Source: Tolypeutes matacus (Eukaryota; Chordata; Mammalia; Cingulata; Chlamyphoridae). From it: a stretch of DNA of 64,000 nt. The notes beneath the pieces were generated by a model that was given only the letters and a program-made list of their open reading frames with translations, was not told where the DNA came from and ran no database searches. Below, piece after piece: positions 1 to 12,200 of the stretch (its first letter is position 1; each line of letters opens with the position of its first letter). Location of the stretch: contig JAKSZT010037198.1 of assembly GCA_026826555.1 (NCBI GenBank), forward strand, positions 6,805,775 through 6,869,774, given 5' to 3'. The position numbers and the translations under genes were made by a program.

Positions 1-1419
1 AGTAATCTATGTATATCAAGGGATTTGTCCATTTCATCTTAGTTTTGTTAAATTTACTCCTATAAAGTTTTTATGATATCTTATCATTTGAATGGCTATA
101 GGATCTGTATTGGTATTGTCTCCTCTTTTATTCCTGATATTAGCAAATTAGCTGATATTTGTAAATCAGCTTAAGATGGCGTAGGGCATAGTTCAGAACT
201 AGAAGGAGCTAGGTATTTAGGTTGGGGCATACACTCAAGCAGCAATGTCAGAATTGTCTTCTGATTTCTTAATGTTTTTTATCACTTTCCAGTACCTTCA
301 GCCAGTTTTTAAATTATTGTTCAGATGTTATAATTGTTAACTGCTGGAGGAGTCCCCTGTCCTCTTCACCATTACTGGGAGTCAGACTGGTACCATCTAT
401 TCAGAAATCTAAGTTCTTAGTTTTGAGAAATATTCTTAACTTAATTTGTTAATATATTTGCCTGGCCATTTTTCTTCTTTCTGGAACCTCTATTCATGTA
501 TTTGTCCTCCTAGACTTACCCCCTCTTTTCTTTTCTTTACTCTTCTGATCTCATATTTCTGAGACTATTCATGAGGGCTTTCCCCCTTTATAATTTGTTG
601 TGGTTTTTTTTGTTTGTTTGTTTTTTGTTTTTTGTTTTTTCAAAAAAATTTCCCCCCTTCCTTTTTTGTTCTTTTCTGTTAGATATTTACCTCAAATGCC
701 TGGAGATCCTTGGTTGCCTACTTAAATTAAGAGATTGGCATTGAAACGTTACCTGAGAGCTCTGACTTGCAGGGGAGAGGGACAGATTGTTGACCTTGGG
801 CTTCAATATGGCATAGTCATAGTGTCAGACCCTTCTGGCCTTTTCTGATGGTCTTGTTTAGATTCCCTAGGGGATGTCCTTCCAATCCCTTTCCTGTAGG
901 ACATATGCTTGTCTGTCTGTGTTCTGGGAGCCTAATGGGAAAAGATGGCTGGGGTCAAAACATTAATTTTGTCAACATGGACAAACACCCATTTTTTTTT
1001 CTCCCTCAGTCCCCCCTGCCCCATTGTTACCCTGTGACGAACCTATACGGGAGGAGGTGTGGGCGGGACAGACACCCTGTGCAAAGAAAAGAGGGGATCT
1101 GGTTCTGTGCAGACTTTAAACAGATCTTCCTACTTTTAGCCCCACTTCCACTCCTACTGCCAAAGTTACCTGGTATAGATAGCTGCTGAGTTGCTTGGTA
1201 TTGTTCTTTGATATAAATTGGCTTGTTTTCTGCTTTACCCTGCTATCAGCTTAGGATTTATATTTTCCAGGATAGTAGTTACCACCTTCTATATGCTTTC
1301 TAATCTACAAAATACCTGCTGCTATCATTTTCCACTTGTTATTCTTTCTGGGTTTACACATTTCAAAAAGCTGTGTATTCTTGATCTGTCATTCCCGTAT
1401 TTTCTTTTTATGGTAACTA

Positions 1420-1606
1420 CTAGCCATATGTGGCTATTTAAACTTAAAATAATTAAAATTAAATAGACATTTTAAAGTTCAGTTTCTCAGGCACTAGCCA
1501 CATTTTTAAATGCTTATTAGTTACATATAGTTAGTGGCTATAGTATAGAACCATGCAGATATAGAATTATTTCCATTATTGCAGAAAGTTCTGTTGGCCA
1601 GTATTG
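1420..1606. mobile_element. Old non-autonomous hAT-like DNA transposon
   Basis: Contains the hallmark ACTAGCCATATGTGGCTATT, an AT-rich AATTAAAATTAAAT core, and GCAGATATAGAATTATTTCC followed by GCAGAAAGTTCTGTTGG. This matches a widespread eutherian short hAT family by memory; the exact family name is uncertain. A fragment of the same family (ATGTGGCTAGTGGCTACCAT) recurs near 28458. Confidence 0.6.
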
Positions 1607-2799
1607 TTTCTAAAACATAAATTGAACCATGCACCGAGTTTAAATCCCTATCATTTCCAGGACATCTCAATTCTTGCATGTTTCTGATCTCTTCTGACAC
1701 TCTGATATTTCTTTGCTTTTGCTCCCACCATTCTTCTGCCTGGAATATTCCCCACCCCAATAAAGTGACCCCTCTCTTGCGTCAGTTTTTTTCATTGTGT
1801 TTTAACAATGATTTTCAAGGTGGAATGAAATATTCCTAAGGTCCAAAGCTTACTATTTCCTGGTCCCCTTTTCTATTTTGTTTGGTGCAGTTTTGAGGAG
1901 ACTGCTTTTTATGGCAGGGTTTGTGTTGATTAGGGTGCTTGATGTGTGTGCTTATTTAGTGGGTAGTGAAGCCTACTTTAGGGGGGAGGCAAGAGATCAA
2001 GACTTTAATTACTTTCTACCTATCTTTATATGTTTGGGAAGATGTGTCTCCTTTCTCTGATCTTAATCTTATTTTAACTCTTTTTTTCTTTCTTCTGGTG
2101 GTTCTCTTTTATTGTCTACATTTCTTGTAAATAATTTAGATTGTTATTAGAACAAGATATATTGTAAATAAGTAGAACATTTCATGAGCAGAAATTGAAC
2201 TGGATTTGGGTTTATGCAGAAGCAGGCAACAGCTGTAACTTCTGTCATTTTCTTTAATAATTTTGACCCTTGTGGGAAGGAAATCTCTTTTCAAAGTTTT
2301 CCTTCTATAACATGCTTCTCTCTCATTGGAAGAGTGTCTGAACCTTGCAGGCCCAACCATTGATCACTGCTCTACCCTGCTCTGTCCTTGTGTGTCAGTT
2401 CCCATGACATGCCTTATTGTTAACTCACTTTTATGGGACAGCCACACTGTCCTATCTCTTTTTCTTTGAGAACCATTTTGCTAGTGATATAAAATATGAT
2501 GATTCCTGGTATGGAAGTTGTCTTTGTTATAATCTTGGAGACGTTTTCTTTCTTGCATAAGTGGTACTCAGGAAACAGAATTTGCATGAGATAGGAAACT
2601 AATGTTTCAAATATAATGGAACTTCCCTATTGGAATAGTTTGACCTTTTAAAAATAGTTTTAGGACTGTTTCATTGCTTCCCTTGATTTAGGGTCTTATA
2701 TTTGTGTCTCTGTTACTTCCCTAAGTAACTGGTCTGGTTTTCAAAAATGCCAGCTCCTTGGGGTTTATTAAGACTTTGTTGTATTGCCCCTACTTTTTT

Positions 2800-3024
2800 T
2801 AAAAAAAAATATTTATTTATTTATTTATTTACCACCCCCTTACTGCTTGTGCTCCCTGTGTCCACTTGCTTTGCATTTTTTCTGTGTCTGCTTGTCTCCT
2901 TCTGTTGCGTCATCTTCCTGCGCCGCACAGGCTGGCTTGCCTTCACCAGGAGGCCCCGGGTATCAAACCTGGGGCCTCCCATATGGTAAATGGGAGCCCA
3001 ACCAATTGAGCCACAGCCACTTCC
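2800..3024 (-). mobile_element. DAS-type tRNA SINE
   Basis: On the minus strand: head GGAAGTGGCTGTGGCTCAAT, box B region, tail ending in ATAAATAAATA and A run. TSD TTGCCCCTA(C/T)TTTTT at 2784-2798 and 3026-3040. Full length, about 225 bp. Confidence 0.9.
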
Positions 3025-3182
3025 TTTGCCCCTATTTTTATTAACAAATAAAACGAAACAGACCATTGTTTCTTTTTGTCTCATCTGTACTTCAAATGTT
3101 TGTTGCTAAACCCCAGTAGAAAGTCATCTAGCTTATCATTTGATTTTCTGTGTTTACTTACTTTCTTTTTTGTTCATTATAG

Positions 3183-3222
3183 AATGGACATGGTGGTGGT
3201 CGAAGTCAGCAGACTCTAGACA
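3183..3222 (+). CDS. UBAP2: UBAP2 exon (40 nt, first in window)
   Basis: A pyrimidine-rich tract ending in ATAG precedes AATGGACATGG, and GTAAGT follows. The exon starts in phase 0, encodes NGHGGGRSQQTLD, and leaves one base that joins the next exon to make ACT (Thr). The small size lowers certainty, but the frame and both splice sites fit exactly. Confidence 0.82.
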
Positions 3223-6200
3223 GTAAGTATATAAGCGAACTATACTTGTCATGGCTGGTGGAAACCAAAAGGTCTGAGCGTAGCTAACAGGATGGGGATA
3301 GAACACCAATTGGCCAGTGCCTTATCCTGCAAAAATAGCCCTTTATACTTTTCTGATAGCTGCTTCCGATCCGTCATTGGAACATAGAAAAGCCAGGTTC
3401 ATTATGTAAGAGAAACCAACTCATATTTCTTGCAGGGTTAAGAAGGTCAACTAGAGAGTTCTGTGTGGCCAGGTGTTGGTGGGTGGGTAATATTAGAAAT
3501 TCTGAAGATAGCCAGAGGGAAATGTGATGACCTTAGGCCCTGGTCAGTCTCACTCCAAGTGAAGTGTGTACCTGGTCAGACTCACTCCAAGTGAAGCCTC
3601 TTTTTAAGAGGCTTTACTCCGAGGCACAGGTTCCAAGATGGTGAAAGTGCTCTAGCTACAATAATATGAGAACTGGGGAGTTCCTTTTAAAGGGAAAAAC
3701 TTAGGAAAGAGATGCTCATTGCTTTTAGTATCTGAAGACCTTTTGCTAGGAAGAGAGATAACTGTGGGTCCTTGGGAGAAAGTGTTTGGAACCCCCACCT
3801 CCCCATCCTAGAGCAGCTCCACTCAGTGGTGCCCGCTGATAATGTTTGTGAATCCCTGTTATTTGTTTCTTTCCTTTGTGCTTGCCTAGCTTGTCTGTGA
3901 TTATTTATGTTGATTTTCTTCCATTTTTCAAGGTAAATGGGTATCTTCACTGTTGGGTATGAGAGTCAAAATGACTCTTCTTAAGATTAGCTTGGGAAGG
4001 GTGGGGGAGGGTGGAAATTCAGCAGACCAGGATGGGCCTCGTTTGGAACTGAAATGGCAGATTTTGATTTGCCAGGATTGGGTTTTGTGTTGATGGTATT
4101 GGTGAGCTGTCAAAGCTGTTGGAGGTACTTTGGCAGCTCTGAGCTTGTTGGATGACACAGGGACTTCTCACACCAGCAGCAGTGGTAGCAAGTTTCTTTT
4201 GCCCAGGCATGGAACTGAGTCGAGAGCACATATAGACATCCTAGATTGTTTGGAGATTTTAAATGAAATGTGAAGTATCTGGAAAATGTTGTTTGCATTT
4301 AAGATAGCTTTTAATTTCCCAGACTCTCTTTACCCTATTTCCCCCCATTTCTTCTCTGAAAGGCTTGCTGTAAACCTGTTACCAGTGTTATCCAAGACTA
4401 GAGTGTTACCCCCTGAGCTCCTAGGTAATCCTGGTAGGAGGGGATAAAGGTCAGTTCCCCTTCCTAACTGGGAAAGACAATGATGTTTTATTTCCAAGCA
4501 CATATCTGAGTTGTATATGTGGACAGCTCTAAAACTGAGTCTTTTCCAAAGGAACGACTGATTGTATCCATGTCTTCCCTGAAAGCCTAACTATGCTTAT
4601 TTATGTGTTCTGAGGTTATTCTCTTCAAGCACATATCAAGACATTTCTCACTCTGTGCATTTGAGTCAGTGCTGGCCAGGAGGTGTGTGTTCTCTTCTGA
4701 TTTTATGAGTATCTCTCCACAATGGAGATACTCTGGGCTCTCAGTTCCCACCTGCCTTAAATTGGCTGTGAGCTTAGGCAACCTTAGCCTGATCTGATAT
4801 TGATTTGATAGACGCAAAGACATAATAATAAGCATTGGGTGTTCTTGCCCACCAGGTTTTCACTGTCCCTTGCTGTGACTTCTTTTTTCTGCATTAGAAT
4901 CTATATTTTATAGCCTTGAGAAAGATTGAGACATTTTTATCAGCAAGATACCAAGCAATCCTGAAATATATATACTTAGATCTATAAGGGTGCAGGCATT
5001 TATTTTAGCTTATCTTTGTTTGTTTTTTGTTGTTACTTTGCTGTGACTTTTTTTTTCTTTTTGAAGCAATTTTATTGAGATATATTCACATATCATACAG
5101 TCCATCTACAGTGTACATTTATTGGCTTTGGGTATAATCACAGAGTTGTACATTCATCACTGCAATCAATATTAGAGCATTTTCATCACCCCAGAAAGAA
5201 AAAATCCCTATCCCCCAGCAGTCACCTCTAATCCCTCTCTCTCTCTCTACTTGCCATACATATCTGCCAATCCAATTCCATCTCTACAAAATCTATCCGA
5301 ATTTACAGTTTATATAAATGGAGTCAAACAATATGCAATACTTTATGTCTGGTTTCTGTCACTTAGCATATTCTCTCTCTCTTCTTTTTTACAATTGATG
5401 AAAAATATTAATATATTACTATTCACTATAGTCCGCAGTTTGCGTTAGGTGTACCTTTGCACAAATACCACCCCCACACTGACAACCTGCAATATCAATA
5501 CACATTTGTTCCAACTCATGGAAGAACATTCTTATATTTGTACTTTAAATCACACTCATCATCCACATCAGGGTTCACTGTGCTACACAGTCATGTGTTT
5601 CATCCTTTAGCTTTCCTTCTATTGACATAAACTTCCCCTTTCAACCACAATTGAGGAAAGTTTGCCTCACCTTGTAATCATGTGTATCAGTCTCAGAGCC
5701 GCTTGTCCATTGTGGATGTTGCTAAGGGGTGGTGTCCTTTAGGTGGGAGAAGGATGGCCATATCATGGGACAGTACCAGTTTATGATTATGAAGGTATCG
5801 TTTTCCTCTCTCTTCCTGAGTCCTGCATGTCTGACCATCTTGGGTCCTTTTGGTTGTCCTAAGAAGGGACATGCTTGGCAGTTTCCCTGGGAAGTGTCAT
5901 TTTCTGTTTGTCTCAGCAGAGCCTGGCATGTCATGGGATGTTGAGCGTACTTCAGATGCTCAGGATTGGTTCTGGAGCTAAACAGATCTGTTTCTTGCAG
6001 CTACTTCATCTGTTCAAGCTCCAAAGACAACAGACCCTCCCTCCGTCCTCCCATCTGTGGGCTCCCTGCCCAGCACCACCTCCTGCACTACGCTTCTACC
6101 CTCCGCATCCCAGCACACTGCCACTTTGCCCTCCCTGTCTCAGCCTGGTGACCTATCCAGCAGCCCCCTCTCTCAGCTTAGCAGGTATGGGGAAGATGTG

Positions 6201-9200
6201 GGTGCAGAGTGAGAGGCATGCTGGGGCAAAGTCCTGGAGCCCTGATAGGATGTTGCTACCATGAACTAAAACACACTCATTGCCATGTACTGGCCTTTTG
6301 CATTAATCCTTTAGCTTAGGTTTTGGCTGGGTGGTGTCTCAAAATTTCCAGACATGAAAACCTTTTCCCCTTCTAATGCCTCTGCTGGCACAGAGCACTG
6401 GGTCCCCTGGCAAGGGGTCCCTGCTGCTCCTCTTGGACCCTCAGGAGGGTACCCTGAGCCTCTCTGCTCCAGCTCTGGGCCCATGTCAAATGTGGAGTGA
6501 GAATGATGTTGGATTTCTGAGCCGGTGTCTGACTTGTACTTGTTATGACTTTGAAGTTACTAGAGCAGTGTGGAGCAAATGGGTTTTCTCTCTACAATGG
6601 GTTTGTTCTAAGTAGAAACTAAGTAGAGTTTCCCCTGCTTCAGGCTGGCGTTGTTCTTAGTACCGTCTTTTTTTTTTTCCAGTTTAAAAATCAAATGGTT
6701 CTAGTTGTGGTTGACAGAATTGACTCTGGAGGTTTCCCAGGCTGAGATAGACCAGATCCTCGTGGCAAGTGACCCTTAATGTTATTGGAGCCATCAGGAA
6801 GGAGTCCTCCCATTACCAGGGTCTAGGGGGACGTGGAATGATGGATCTGAATCTGGGGCTTCCCTAGGAATGGGGCCAAGCTTGGATGAAGCCCACCTAG
6901 CCAAGCGGGCCCTTTTGTGGTTTCGCTTGTTCGGGTGGACACGTGGTGCTCTGTCTTGTCTTCCAGCTCCCTCTCCAGCCACCAGAGCAGCCTCTCCTCT
7001 GCGCACACAGCACTCTCCTCGAGCACGCCGCATACAGTAAGTGTCTTTTGGGCCCTGACCTACCACCCTATTTGGCGAGCTTGAAGCGTGGTCGTGTGCA
7101 CGTGGGGCTTTAGTTGGTTGACTTTATCTGAGATGCTCTAGAGTTGCTGGGCTTTAAATGGTTTGCTCTAGCTATGTGGTTTGAGCTTTGGTCTCCTGAG
7201 CAACATGGAAGACATCTTGGTTCCTGAGTAGGGAGAGTTTTTCTGGAGGAATGGCTTCTCCAGATCTGTTTTGTCATTGGCAGGAGTGTCAGGGGGTGAA
7301 CTTGTTCCCAAGGATTTCCTGAGCTCCTGGGTCATGACAAGAGACTTTTTTATCTAGCAGGGGAGTTATTTGAGGTTTTGTTTTTTGGACCTTGTTACAT
7401 TGAGACATGTTATAGCTTTTTAGAGAAAAGTAGGCTCATTAATAACTCTGGCTTGGGCACTGCTAAGAACCAAATTAAATCAAGAGCAGGGTTTCTGGAT
7501 AAAGTCCTGAGAAGGGTCTTCTTTTACTTTGTGAAGGTCATTGTAGAGAAAATGCTTGAAAGGAAAAGGGAGAGCTTATGTGAGACTTGTCCTTCTTTTA
7601 CTGTGTGCACGTGCCCATACAGCTCTCTCAGACTGACAGCCCAGTTGCTGTGATTTCTCTGCAGTCTGTGGACAGTCGTGGGGGCTTCTCTGATTGTGGC
7701 CATTAAGAGTCATGTTTGGGAAGCGGCTGTGGCTCAATCGTTAGGGCTCCCGTTTACCATATGGGAGACCGAACCCGGGGCCTCCTGGTGAAAGCAAGCC
7801 AGCCCGTGCAGCTCGGTGAGCTGATGCAGCAGGATGATCCAACAAAGGGAGACAAGCAGACACAGAAAAACGCACAGCAAATGGGCACAGCGAGCACAAG
7901 CAGCAAGGGGGGATAAATAAATAAATAAAGTCTTTAAAAAAAAAAAAAAAAAAGAGTCACATTTGATCTTTCCTCATGCAATCTCAGGTCCTCTCTGCCA
8001 GATCAGAGGCAGAGAGACTTTAGGAGAGTCTACATTGAAGAAGGAAGTTTGGAGGGTGGACATAACCCGAAAGTATTCTTTCTGTCAAGGAAGCCAAACT
8101 GGGAAAGATTTAAAGTGGGGGTGCCAGCTGGGAAGTGTCCTCGTGTGCCAAAGTGTAACCCTAGTTTGTGGCTTATTGAGTTGTGAGGTTGGGAACATGC
8201 ATTTAAGTGGTAAGGGTAGGCTAGATTGTGGTGGGATGAGGGAAAAATGGTAGTGAAGTGGAGAGGAGGCAGAGGGAGGGGGTGGGGGTGCCTAACTGAA
8301 AGCTTGGAGAGTTTTGACTATCAGGTAGATGGAAAGGAAGATGCCTGGGAAGAGCAAAGTGTCTGTGTTCCTGGGAGAGGGGCTGGAGCTTCAAGCAAGG
8401 TTGGAGTGGATGGTTCCCAAGCAGAGAAGAAAGAACATTTGGGTAGAAATGAGGAGGCAAGAAATTGGGGAAGTTTGTGTTCTCTGAAGAAATGATCAGG
8501 TTATCTGCAGAGCAAGGTGGTGGAAAGGAGGGTAGTTCTATCCTTCCCTCAGAATCTAGCAGTATGACTTTCAAACTCTGTTTTTCCAAGTGAGATCCTA
8601 CTCTACACATAATCCTTTGTCATAAACCACACAGACTAACCTCTTCAAAGTTGAAAAGCACAGTATGGATACCTGTGCCATTATAGAGAGTGCCTACCCA
8701 CCCGCCTGTGCCCTCTGGACAGTGGGTTTGTGAGCTGTCCCTGTCACGAGCACTGTAGGCTGGCCTCCTGTCCCTGGGGAACTGGCACATAGGAGCTCAG
8801 TGCTTGCACACATCTGGGTTGGCTGCCCTCTTCTTTTTCTTGGTAAGAAACTCCAAATCATACAGTCCAAACTGCCACAGCCAGATAATGCTTGGTCAGA
8901 ATTGCCACATTGCTGATATATTCACAAGGCTTACTAATAAAAGGTATAAATGATGCACGCTGAAAAGTTTTTCTGTCTTTCATCTGTTTGATTCTATTCC
9001 TCTCACCTTCCACTTTCTTGATCCTCTAGAGTTCGTTTTAAACCTATATAAAAGAAAATGCATAGACATGTTCAATTTCCTTCTGCCAGATTTTCTTTCT
9101 TTTCCTTTTAACTTAAGTGAGAGCATTTCATACACATTCTAATTCAACTAGCTCCCCCCCCCATTGGAGGTGTTTCCATATTGAAACATACAGTTCTTCA

Positions 9201-12200
9201 TTCTTTTTCACAGCTCTCTACCATATTACATTATTTATCCCCATCGATGGCCTTTTAAGGCCATATTTAATCTTGATTACAAACAGTGTTGCCTTGGATA
9301 AGCTTAAACACATGTTGTTTCATGTATACGGATATGTCTGGAGGGTAAATCCTGGATGTGGAATTGCTTGGCATTCATCATTTTTGTAGAAATTGCCCTG
9401 CATAGTGATTTTAACCTGTTTATCTCCTATTGGCAATGAATGAAATGTCCTTTTTCCCCACAGCCTCCTCAAAATGGTTTCTTAAATATTTGTGTGTTTT
9501 TTTCCAAAATAGCCCCTCATTGTAGTTTTTAACTGAATGAGGTTAAACATCTTTTATATATATATGGTAGCCAATACATTTCCTTTTCTATGAGCCATTC
9601 ATATTCTTGTTCATTTTTCAGTCAGGTCTTTGGTTTTTATTTCTAGGTGCTCTATTAGGGATGCCAGTAGCCCTTTGTCATAGGAGGCGCAGGTATTTTT
9701 TCTAGGAGCATTGGCCAGATCTATTATCTGTGGCAGGTCGTCTTTTAAGTGGTAAGTCTGGCCCCTTACAGAGGACTATGGATCAGGTGCTGAGGCAGAG
9801 TGTGCTTCCCTCACTCTGCTCCTGGCACTCGCTTCACCCTGGTTCTGTCTATCTATGCTAAAGGAGCATGAGCCCCTGGCTGCCCCAGGACACTGGGTTT
9901 TCAGCTCTCATCACCTTTGTGAATGTCTGCTTCTGGATCCTAGAGCCCTAAAGCCAATGTCAGATGGGCAGGGAAGGCTGTGGGGCTGGGATCTCCACAG
10001 GACCTTCTGAGTCCATGGAAGCAAAAACACAGTGGTGCTCCTCTTTCCCCCTGGGCCTTCATACTCTTTGGCTTCTCCCGAGGAATTTCTGTGTTCTACA
10101 CACGGTCTGGTTTGGAGGCTGGTCTCAGTCTTATGGAGCCTTTTTCTTACCTCTTTGGTACTTGCTTTGCCCAACCGAGTACATCTCTTTCACCCACCTC
10201 TTGGCCCTTGAGGCCCTTCCTGGTACCTTGTTTCTAGCAGGAGTCAGGCTGCTGGGCAGGATTCCTGGAACTTAGGCTCTTGCGGGGCTTTCTTCTGGGT
10301 TTTGCCCTTCTTCCTTAGGTGCAGCATGTCGAGCATCAGAATGGCAGGCCATGCCGCTTCAAGTTGGCCCTGGTGAGGTAATGATGGTCTGGAAGGTGTC
10401 ACCGAATTTCTGGGGCAAAGGCATCTCTTGAAGACCTTAGTCCAGAGTAGCTGAGAAGCCCAACACAAGGAGATTCCCAGGGGGCTCTGACTTGGGCTAG
10501 GCTGCCTGTGGTCTGGTGGTCAGCTCCCTGGAGACTACTTGCTTTTCTGTGAGGGGTATTCTCACCTCATGTACAAATGGTATGTGTTTCAGTTAGGACC
10601 TAAGGCTTACTTGGGGCTTCTGTACCTTGTTTCATATATCAAAGTATGAGAGATTTGAAGGATTTTTAGGAGGGTTTTAGTTATGGACTCATTTTAGTCT
10701 TGATATTCAGCTGATGAGTTGTGTCCTGAAAGCAGATTGTAGCTGCAGTGTAAAGGGGCCAGAGTAAACCCTGGGCACAGAACCCCTCACCTCAGCATCA
10801 GGTGCATCGTTTGCCTGCTTGTCTAGTCTTGAGACTGCAAGCCCAAATGCCAGGCCAGGCTCACCCAGTAGCCTCCTCCTTCACCCCCAGGTCCATGCCA
10901 TGTGTCCTGGCTTTTGTTTTGCCAGCATGCCAGTGTGGAGAGCACCCCTTCCCTCCAGTCCTCGGCTACCTTCTCTACGGCAGCAACCCCTGCCTCGAGT
11001 GCCACGTCCTCGGGGGCCAACCTGCCCAGCAGTATGAGCACAGTGAACAGCCTCTGCCTGGGGGGGACCACCGTGAGTGCACCCAGCAGCATTACCAGGG
11101 CTGCGCCCTTGGTGACCTCAGGTATATGCTCCAGGGGCCTTTCTTGCCCACCCCTCTCAACTGTGAACGCTTGGCTTTCCAGGAAAGATGCCCAGAGGTA
11201 GCTGCAGGGCAGGATCACAGTCTTCCTCTTGCCCTGCCCTCACTGTGTCGTGCTGTTGTGTTCCACTGACCTCTTGAGGCCTGTTCCTCCCTGTCCTGAA
11301 ATGGGGATGGGTGGAATTTGAATCTTCTGGGTGGGCTCCCTTGGGCAGGATTCTTGGCAGCCTTTCTGCCTGTAGCTTCCCAGTCTCTTCTGTCCTGGTT
11401 TGTCCCTGGAGCTGAGATGATGACGTGACTTGCAGGGTTCAGGGAACAGCTGGGCATGGGCAGTCTGAAGCTGCAGAGCAGACTGCAATTTGTTGGAAAC
11501 TGCTAAAATCCATCTTTGCCACTCCTTCTCCCTCTCCTGTTTTGAGGAGGCAGTTTGTTCCTTATTTCCGGTTGTTCAGTGCAGTGTGACCTTTGGGATG
11601 GGGATTGAGTACTTCTGTCTGGGTGCAGAACAAGTAGTGAAATATCCTAAAAGTGGTGGCACGTGCTTCCTGTCTCTCCTAACCCCGTCATTGCATGACC
11701 GTCTGCATCTCTCTGCTGCTGCCCACATCTGGGGTAGCACTAGGGCAAACAGTGAGCGCAAGGATTCTCCACCCCCCACCAGCAAAAACCTCAGTCTCTG
11801 GGAGATCACTTCATTTCATTTGATTTTTGCCTTTGCAGGCAAAGCGCCCCCCAACCTACCCCAGGGGGTGCCTCCACTGCTGCATAACCAGTACCTCGTG
11901 GGCCCTGGAGGACTGCTTCCTGCCTACCCGGTGAGCGCATGGTGGAGCTCCTGGCCAGCCCCAACCCCCCTGGCTTCAGGGGCTGGCACCTGTCAGGACC
12001 TGGTGAGGGGGGCCTTGGGTTGGGCCGGGGTGCCCACCTCAGGCTGCTGTTACCTCCTTGAGCCCCATTGTGTCTGCCCCTCTGATCCCTGGTCTGCCTC
12101 GGCAGAATAGATACTGTTCTCCCAGCAGCTCCCGTCCCCGTTGCTGGGTGTGTTTGTCCATCCTCTCGCCCTCAACCTTGTGATGGCCCCTAGATGGCCC

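Larger units (their letters stand above)
1..3182 (+). other. UBAP2 intron, no exon recognised
   Basis: AT-rich intron sequence. Contents I can name are a TTTG/T-rich low-complexity stretch (about 600-665), an old hAT-like DNA-transposon copy (1420-1606) and a SINE (2800-3024). I found no splice-site-bounded segment resembling UBAP2. Confidence 0.6.
7037..10925 (+). other. UBAP2 intron
   Basis: Beyond the SINE and the L1 remnant I see no gene. Phase 0 at both flanking exon ends makes a missed exon unnecessary. Confidence 0.6.

Noticed and set aside
3524..3620. GTGATGA box C match
   Set aside because: No CTGA within 100 nt downstream and no terminal stem.
10376..10456. ATGATGG ... CTGA pair
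   Set aside because: Spacing is acceptable, but no stem closes next to the boxes.
11410..11472. Possible second C/D snoRNA (ATGATGA at 11417, CTGA at 11465)
   Set aside because: Only 42 nt between boxes, no D'/C' pair, and at best a five-pair imperfect stem; too short for a typical guide.
11490..12110. 206-codon ORF as a separate gene
   Set aside because: It is UBAP2 exon 11839-11930 read through both neighbouring introns; the splice sites are clear.
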